Part shown: positions 57,732 to 64,000 of the stretch, one piece after another | Layout: each line of letters opens with the position of its first letter | Numbering within the stretch: the first letter of the stretch is position 1 | Source: Thozetella sp. PMI_491 | Lineage: Eukaryota > Ascomycota > Sordariomycetes > Chaetosphaeriales > Chaetosphaeriaceae | Assembly: GCA_021432635.1 (NCBI GenBank) | Contig: MU270016.1 | Span: 806,465 to 870,464 of the forward strand | Reading direction: 5' to 3' | Length of the DNA: 64,000 nucleotides | Notes under the pieces: generated by a model | What the model saw: only the letters and a program-made list of their open reading frames with translations | Database searches by the model: none | Told to the model about the DNA's origin: nothing | Position numbers and translations under genes: made by a program

Positions 57732-58160
57732 TTTTGCGGTCGGCGGCCCTGGAAATCGACTCTAGGAACATGGCATCCAGGCAGGCTTTGCGAATAACCT
57801 ATGGTGATTGAGACGCGAGGCTGCGCTACACATCTTAACATATATAAGTGATCTGCCCTCGTGCCCTCAGACCGTTACATAGAGTAGCCCCAGCCACTGC
57901 CAAGTTTGCCAAGCCGCTGGCCGCGCCTTGGCAGCGAATTACCCCCTGCATTTCCCACCTTGGGCCAGCTTTTTTGGCAATGATGGCCCAATGAGCGATG
58001 AACTGCACGATCATTAGGCCGATCTTACTGGTTGTAAGGCGTAGCAACCTGCGATATTTGGAGATGGGCAGGCGGGGTGATGAAACGAATCGTTGAAGTA
58101 GATCGTTCACCCCGCGATTAAGCTACGAGGCTCGCTAGCTGTGTAAAAGGCACCGCAACG
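57732..58160. promoter_or_regulatory. Shared divergent promoter of membrane protein and AAA ATPase
   Basis: The two ATGs (57731 leftward, 58161 rightward) are 429 bp apart, so a bidirectional promoter is likely. A 91-codon minus-strand frame inside (57835-58110) is considered chance. No TATA box stands out. Confidence 0.45.
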
Positions 58161-60842
58161 ATGGCCAAGCACGAGGTTGCTCTCTTGGATGACTACGCCC
58201 GTCTCGGTTTGCTCGATGCAAAGACACAAGGAGCGGATTCTACAGCAGTACCCAGCTCCGAGGATCCGCCTCCCACAGCTACGAGCCTGGCCCCAAGCAT
58301 CGACCAGGATGAAGAGCTACAGCCGCCAGAGCTAGTTCAAGTGGTCGAATTTCCTCACCCATTATATCCGTCGAAGACCCAAACATTGGCTCTCGACCGT
58401 TATGAAACGAAGATTAACGTCGAGGAAGATGAGTTCAAGACTGCAACCATCATAGTGCGCCGGCTGGATAACGCCAGGGGCAAAACGCTCAGCGTGCAGG
58501 TTGAGATTCAGTCAAAGTCGCTCCAAAGTGCCATGAGAAAGGCGACAAAGGGGGTGGACTATGATGACTTGAACTTCACGCCCGATCTCATCACCATCGC
58601 TCGGCCGTACCACAGTCTATTCTTTCTCAGAGAACCGCTAAGAGAGCGCGCGAGTTCACCGGGCACGAAACCTCGGCTTCGGGATGAGATAAATCTTCTG
58701 CTGGGCTTTATCGAATCCCGGGAGTGCCTTGGGAACTCGATCGCGAAATTCGAAAAGCTTGTTCCAAACAACAAGATCTCCTTCGATATTTTGTGGATGC
58801 TTTTCCCGCCCTTTGAACTAGTTTATGTGAAACTGCAAGAATTCGACGAATGCTTCTTAGTCCAGAAGTGTTCCCCCGCCGCTTCGCTGATGGAAGGTAG
58901 AACGTTGTTATTCAGTCTCATCTATTCTTGCCATGATGGGAAGCAATATGGCCTCAAGACATCGCCTTTGTCAGTCCCAAGGTTTTCTGGCACGACTGAG
59001 ATTAGCACACACTTCCTTTCCTTAGTCCCCTTACGATTTCTAGAGAAGTCGCAACAAGAAAGGATCCGCGAACGATTCACCGCTAGAGCAAAAACATATC
59101 TAGAGCTTCAAAAGGCAGACTTCACTATGAAGCAACATTTTGGCTGGATCTGGGTCTTATCGGGTACCTTTCTCGAACTTGCGCTGGAGGTTGACAACAA
59201 AAAGAAGCGAATAGAGGTGCGGTTCAACAGTCCACCTTCTTTCATCGCTGGTATAAAGCTGATTGGTTGCAATAGTCGAACGGACGTGTTGTCGTTGATG
59301 CTACTGCGGCGAGGGAAGTTCTGCCACATGCTACTGACGACTTTATCGCAAGCTCCCTGAATGAACTTATGAATCCAGGCATGCAAGAGACCAAAAAAGG
59401 GAAGCGTGAGAAAACACTCTCGGGAAAGAGCGGAAGCGACCACTCGGATTCCGAACACTCGGGCGACGCCGAAAGTGAGGAAAGTGATAGTGCTAGTAGT
59501 GACATATCGGACGGTGCATTGTCGACAGCAACGAGCGAGAGTGGTATTATTGGCCTCAAAGTTGCGAAGTCACGACGTCATCCTCCGAGGTTGCCCAATT
59601 TTAACCAAGGGGGATTGTTTCCTCCGCCGCTGCCTCCTCCTCCACCTCCTCCGTCCCACCGTATCTTGCCGTTGATTGTCAGAATCGCGGGGGCGGATGA
59701 CGAGGATGAAGGAAATATCGAGGAGCTTGCGGATGTTGAGTATGTCATATGCCAGTCCAGTCTAGTATGCTTCATGCTGGACCGAAAAGCTTGGGTAAAG
59801 GTACTTGTCGAAGAACTCCGCGATATTGACTGGTACCCAGACCCTTGGGCAACACTGCAGATGGAGAGCGAGACAAAATCTCTGGTTAAGACCCTTGTAC
59901 AGGGCTTCTCGCCAACGGAAGACGTATTTGCCGGATGGGACGACATCGTGGAAGGAAAGGGAAAAGGCCTGATATTCCTTCTACATGGATTACCCGGCTT
60001 AGGGAAGACGTTCACTGCTGGTAGGGAAACTGAAAGACGCTACCTCAAATAACAGGCTGACGGATGCGTGCAGAAACGATAGCGGAACAGACACGCCGGC
60101 CTCTTTACCAGGTCTCGACTGGAGAGCTCAGTATCGACGTCAGGCAACTCGAGGCCCAGCTTCGCCAAATTTTTAGGCTGGGGTGGCGGTGGGGAGCAAT
60201 TGTTCTCATAGACGAGGCGGACGTTATTATGGCCGAGAGAGACCTCTCAGATCTCGCTAGAAGCGCGATCGTGGCAGGTAAGAGGCTAACCCATACTGTT
60301 TGTTAGCAGCATGCTAACCCCACAAAGTGTTCCTACGCCTTGTCGAATACTATCGCGGCCTTCTCTTCTTGACAACAAATAAGATAGAGAACTTCGACCC
60401 CGCCTTCTACAACCGAATACACGCTATTATAGAGTATACACCGCTTGGAAAGGAAGCCCGGATCAACATCTGGAGGAATCTCCTCCACAACAGGAAACGC
60501 GGGAGCATTAACCTAGATGCATCGTGGGATGACCAGAGAGACACGATATACAGCCTCTTGGGCGACCTCGACATGAACGGCCGTGATATTCGAAACTTGA
60601 TCAGGGCGGCGTACGGAGTGGCCCAGGCCAAAAAGGTTCCCCTCGGCGTGCGGCACATCACTCGCGTGCTAACGCGCTTTGGCCGTGCTGCGAATCGCGA
60701 AGAAATCGCAAATCGATTAGAATTTGCAGCCAGAAAGACAGATACGTTTACTGAAGAGGCTACCCCGGATCAACAAGCGACGGAGGGCCTTCGGCTAAAG
60801 GCGGTGGAACATGTAGCTGAAAACTCGGACGATTCCGACTAA
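58161..60842 (+). CDS. AAA ATPase with fungal N-terminal domain (DUF7025-like)
   Basis: AAA-family ATPase of 839 residues in four exons (58161-59216, 59276-60020, 60074-60277, 60328-60842). The N-terminal 350 residues include ITIARPYHSLFFLREPLRE and FGWIWVLSGTFLELALEVD, the conserved region in this fungal family. A hydrophilic linker follows, with a Ser/Asp/Glu-rich run (about 400-440) and a poly-Pro stretch (PPPLPPPPPPP, about 470). Walker A is LLHGLPGLGKTFTA (about 590), Walker B IVLIDEADVIM (about 645), and later NRIHAIIEYTPLGKEARINIW with the sensor-like segment LLFLTTNKIENFDPAFYNR. The final part is charged. Such proteins may remodel partner proteins or membranes; no partner is proven, but the divergent membrane-protein gene is a candidate. 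Intact. Confidence 0.85.
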
Positions 60843-61076
60843 CGTAGAATAGCCAACATGCACAATAAATCACCTTTCAGGATCGAACCATCTCAATGTT
60901 AATTCGTGAGATATGTGGCAACTGCTTCGACCTATGGTAGTAGCTAATGCGTACATCGAGTAGTTGTCAGCAAAGAAGACAACGGGTAGTTAGTTACCGC
61001 CTACAGGCACGGAATTTCCTCCTTCTCTTTCTTCCGCTTCTTTGTAGTTGTCCTAGGCGTCTCAAGATTCTGCTTC
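60843..61076. other. Short gap between convergent genes
   Basis: About 230 bp separating the ATPase stop from the P450 stop. It should carry both transcript ends; no other feature seen. Confidence 0.5.
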
Positions 61077-62741
61077 TCACTTCACTTTCTCTACGTAGAC
61101 CGGCCAGTCGTATGGAAGCGTGTTGAAATAGGCATCGTAGCTCCATGTTTGCTTGGGGTCAACTTGGCGAATGTTGTAATTGCGTACAATGCTCGCCGCC
61201 ATCTTGGACATTTGTATTTTGGCTAGGTTGATCCCAGGGCATGTCCCATAGCCTAGTCCGAACTGTATGGCGATTATTAGCTGCCGCTTGATGGTAGCTG
61301 TGTATCAAGGAGAGTCTCTTACCGGCATGTAGAATTTGTCTATTGCCGTAGTATCCTCTTTCAGCCAACGTTCCGGGTTAAATTCAGCAGCATCGTCGCC
61401 CCATATTGTATTATCTCGCATCATGGTACTGGAGCACAGAAGTTAATTCTATCACCCAAAACAATATCCATGTGCATCAAACTTACTATGGGTGTATGGA
61501 TAGGATCGTCCCCTTGGGGAAAACTCGATCTCCAAGCTTCGTGCCCCCCTCGCCAGCAACACGCGGAAGGCCTGTTCCAAGAGGGCCAAAAAGGCGTAGC
61601 GACTCTTTGATGCAAGCCTGCAGGTATGGCAGCTCTTGCGCATCCGCGAAGGAAATGACTTGGTCGCCGCACCTCCCTTCGGCTTCTTCCTTGGCAATTT
61701 CGTTGCGGCATCGCTGCCATGCATCGGGATGGCGAATCATGTGGTAGACAAAGCTCTGCAGGCCCGTTGACATGGCATCGGTGCCGCCGACCACCCCCAG
61801 AGTCGTCTGGGCCTGGATGTCTCTCAGCGTCACCTTACCATCTTCGAGGGATTTGAACCAGTGTGTCAAGATGTCATGTCGATCGCTCGAGCTTTTCTCT
61901 CGCGCTGCAATCGCGTTGATAGCGGTGGTAAAGATGAGTTTGAAAGGCAGCACCCCTGACCATGTGACGAAAGGGTTGGCCACCAGCTTGTTTAGCCACG
62001 GGTAATAACCACTCACGGTGCCAATGCCCATGATCTTGTGCGACCGCGACAGCGTGTGCCCAATATCGTAGCCTTCGGAAGTGAAGCCGAACGATTTTGA
62101 GAAGAGAAGCTCTCCCGTGATGTCTGCCGCAGTGAAAGTGAAGAATTTGTCCAGATCCATTGGCTCCTTGGTGGCAGAAAATTTGTCCATCCAGCCCAGC
62201 AAGAGACCGAAAGGCACATCCATATACTTTTCGAGCGCGAGTAGGCTCGAGGTGGAGTACCCCTGCATGAAATTCCTAGAGCGTGCTACCTTGGCCTTGG
62301 GATCCGTTGTGGAGAGCGTAGTTTGGAAGCGGTAGTCCGGAAGCGCTCCTGCTCGGTACCAGTCGCTCTAGGCTCTCGTTAGATGGAAATCGGTACGGCT
62401 TCATGCAGCTGTGATGTCCAGGATATTACCTTGCGGAGGGCGGTAAGTAGAAGCTGCTTTGGGGCGTCGGGGTGGCTGACGCTGACTTCGTTAGGCGCAA
62501 CCCGAACGAACGGGCCGTACTTCTGATGCAAATCGTAGAATACATTGAGCGAATCGCCCTGGACCGTGGTGACGACCTGCCATAGCTGGGTGAAAGATGC
62601 GAAAAAGGGCCCTGGAATGTCGCTGAGAGGAGAAAAGTAGCGGCGTTTGATCACCACTGTCAACACTGCCACTATCGCCAGGCTTATCAGAGAGGGGGGA
62701 GCCAGGTACGGACCAAGACGGTCCGCTAAATTGTTCGCCAT
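61077..62741 (-). CDS. Cytochrome P450, second in window
   Basis: Microsomal-type P450 of 494 residues. The ATG is at 62741 (the frame continues upstream only to a GTG). Exons are 62741-62430, 62367-61487, 61428-61323 and 61262-61077. There is an N-terminal anchor SLAIVAVLTVVIKRRYF, the hinge LSDIPGPFFAS, the I-helix region LGVVGGTDAMSTG, ExxR in CIKESLRLFGP, the EFNPERWL segment and the heme loop FGLGYGTCPG with the Cys near residue 441. The usual Arg two residues before Cys is Gly here, a pattern I know from relatives (FGxGYNxCPG). The end YNIRQVDPKQTWSYDAYF is typical of the pisatin-demethylase/benzoate-hydroxylase superfamily. Substrate unknown. It converges with the AAA ATPase and lies next to the transposon. 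Confidence 0.88.
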
Positions 62742-63380
62742 CACGATTAGCGCGCTGCCAAACTAAAGATAATCAAGCGGGGAAGTAAATAGGAGGTTGA
62801 ACTACCTCGAGTTCAGCAAGAGGGGAGTGAAGAGACGATGTGTCAACCCCTCTCTAGCCAGGCTGATATGACGTTTCGTTACACAGACTCGCATTTATGC
62901 CAAAGCGGGCATGCCACTGTTTCGGGGTTAAGTTACTTAGCGTCGCACTCTTGTCTGAGTCGAATCAGTGCGCCGGCCGATGGTCCGGTGGCCCTCAACT
63001 TTATCGGGGGCCCGCGACTCAGCTCCCGCTTTAGAGCGATGACCCGGCGCGACTAGCACGTGATCCCGAGCACTGGAAGAAAGAACCGAGTCTTCGGACC
63101 GTTGCCGAAACCGAGATTCACTGGCTCCTTCTACTGCATACGGCTAAAATAGCCGAGCGATGAATGAAGTTGTATTTCTGCCGCCCTCGTATAGGGAATG
63201 CGATGCTAAAGTTATCGAGAGCCTATCAACCTTCCAAAACAGACTAGACTAGCTGATGGGGGCGCCGACTGTCGGCGTGGTACAAAAGCAGTGGAGCCTG
63301 AGGCATGCCAAGCATGCTTACCTACCTACTCTCACCACCTAGATAGTTACAAATAATCTTATTCAGCAAAGATCTGACCT
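62742..63380. other. Intergenic between P450 and transposon
   Basis: About 640 bp with no gene seen. Leads into the hairpin and repeat block that marks the transposon side. Confidence 0.5.
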
Positions 63381-63390
63381 CGGGGTCCCT

Positions 63391-63440
63391 TAAATCGGCG
63401 GGTACCGCCGATTTAATATTTGGCGGGTACCGCCGATTTT
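63391..63440. repeat. Hairpin and tandem repeat, likely part of transposon terminal region
   Basis: The 11-base stem TAAATCGGCGG / CCGCCGATTTA with a 3-base GTA loop is perfect at 63391-63415. The same core GGCGGGTACCGCCGATTT occurs again at 63422-63439, so it is a tandem repeat with 25-base spacing. A CCCTAACCCTGGG stretch and a run of ten G interrupted by A follow at 63455-63491. Probably the 5' terminal inverted repeat of the MULE that follows; the outer end cannot be fixed here. Confidence 0.5.
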
Positions 63441-63769
63441 ACGTAAGCCTAGACCCTAACCCTGGGATCCCCCATATAGGGGGGGGGAGGGGATAGTCTG
63501 CAACCACCATATCTAAGATCGTATGCCCTTATATTTTAAAAAATAAAGCGGCCAGCTGGCGCAGTGGATATATGGTCGTAAATATCGTAAATATCAACTA
63601 GTAAAAAGCGTAGTAAAAGCAGTAAAAGTAAAAAAAAAAGTAAAAAAACAGCCAGCAAGCCAGTTGAACAGGGCCCCCCCCCACATACCACACTAGTATC
63701 CACTATATCTACGCGAACGCGTCGCGTAAAGGATCTTAAACCAAGCAACGCTATACGATCTTGATCAAG

Positions 63770-64000
63770 ATGACTTCGTTTCCAGCCGACTGCCTCCCCC
63801 CTGAGGGCGAGTTTAGCTCTCGAGAGGAGCTCTTTCGTTCTATCAACCAATGGGCATCAACCAGAGGATATGCCTTTACAACTGGTAAATCTTCTAAGCA
63901 AAAATCAGGAAAACAAGTAGTTATATATGCTTGTGATCGACGAAGCCAGCCAGTAGAGCAAGCTACTCCCCGTCAACGACAAACATCTACACGTGGAACC
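63770..64000 (+). CDS. MULE transposase N-terminus (partial)
   Basis: First 77 codons of a transposase; no stop before the window end. Features are the FSSREELFRSINQWASTRGY motif and a CDRRS element like FAR1/MULE DNA-binding domains. The conserved CX5HX zinc pattern and DDE residues are outside the window. No promoter-like element is clear. It is judged a MULE on the FAR1-like N-terminus and the upstream hairpin repeat. Confidence 0.65.
   Translation, partial: MTSFPADCLPPEGEFSSREELFRSINQWASTRGYAFTTGKSSKQKSGKQVVIYACDRRSQPVEQATPRQRQTSTRGT

Larger units (their letters stand above)
63381..64000 (+). mobile_element. MULE-type DNA transposon, 5' end (runs off window)
   Basis: The window ends inside an open frame starting ATG 63770: MTSFPADCLPPEGEFSSREE, then LFRSINQWASTRGYAFTTGKSS, a basic stretch, VVIYACDRRSQPVE, and RQRQTSTRGT at the edge. 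This N-terminal FAR1-like zinc region is what fungal Mutator-like transposases (Hop type) carry. The DDE catalytic domain would lie to the right, outside this window. Upstream is an A/T-rich leader with a run of A-rich GTAAAA repeats (63600-63650) and the hairpin repeat. Whether it is intact or active cannot be judged. Confidence 0.65.

Noticed and set aside
57835..58110. 91-codon minus-strand frame in the divergent promoter
   Set aside because: No family features, inside a 429 bp intergenic space with two better-supported starts.
63455..63475. CCCTAACCCT resembling a telomere repeat
   Set aside because: Only two units, without a tandem array; not enough to call telomeric DNA.
63548..63580. 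tRNA-like A-box (TGGCGCAGTGG) near 63556
   Set aside because: No matching B-box (GGTTCGANTCC) or cloverleaf downstream, and it lies in the transposon leader.

Overview
The window is genomic DNA of a filamentous ascomycete (Pezizomycotina). This rests on many short introns (about 46-150 bp) with GT-AG ends and GCTAAC/CTAAC-type branch sites, a fungal HET-domain gene, a Zn2Cys6 regulator, fungal P450s, a GH76 cell-wall enzyme and a MULE-type transposon. The species cannot be named from the sequence. No rRNA, tRNA, CRISPR array or operon structure was found. No core housekeeping cluster is present, so this looks like an accessory, secretome-rich region. Most genes are split by introns; exon joins given here were worked out by hand from reading frame and splice signals.

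Layout. 1-10.6 kb: multicopper oxidase (cut by the window edge), fucose-lectin-like protein, anion:cation-symporter MFS transporter, disordered protein with a C-terminal CxxC tail, and a tyrosinase pseudogene. 11.7-18.5 kb: HET-domain protein, pisatin-demethylase-like P450, PP2C phosphatase. 19.4-25 kb: secreted alpha/beta hydrolase, GPI-type GH76 mannosidase, cAMP-receptor-like GPCR. 26.4-33.1 kb: Zn2Cys6 regulator, six-cysteine small secreted protein, membrane protein, a doubtful frameshifted membrane gene, NAD(P)-binding oxidoreductase, a possible tiny secreted protein. 33.6-38.2 kb: a 1445-residue kinase-Sel1-ankyrin-membrane protein. 38.7-47.4 kb: S10 carboxypeptidase, cysteine-rich conserved protein, a 2.6 kb gene-free gap, GH29 alpha-L-fucosidase, methyltransferase. 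47.9-54 kb: zinc-ribbon/WW protein, kinase-like protein, glutaminase-type enzyme with a GC-AG intron. 55.2-64 kb: a two-exon membrane protein divergent from an AAA ATPase, a second P450, then the 5' end of a MULE transposon running off the window.

Themes. Many products appear secreted or cell-surface (oxidase, lectin, hydrolase, GH76, carboxypeptidase, GH29, glutaminase-like, small secreted proteins). A fucose-binding lectin and a fucosidase lie in the same window. A second set has the architecture of fungal signalling or non-self recognition: HET protein, kinase-Sel1-ankyrin-membrane protein, atypical kinase, AAA ATPase with its divergent membrane-protein neighbour, WW protein. There is no PKS, NRPS or terpene synthase, so the two P450s and the methyltransferase do not make a recognisable biosynthetic cluster. 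The transposon and the tyrosinase nonsense changes that fit C-to-T at CpA (RIP-like) suggest an evolving accessory region.
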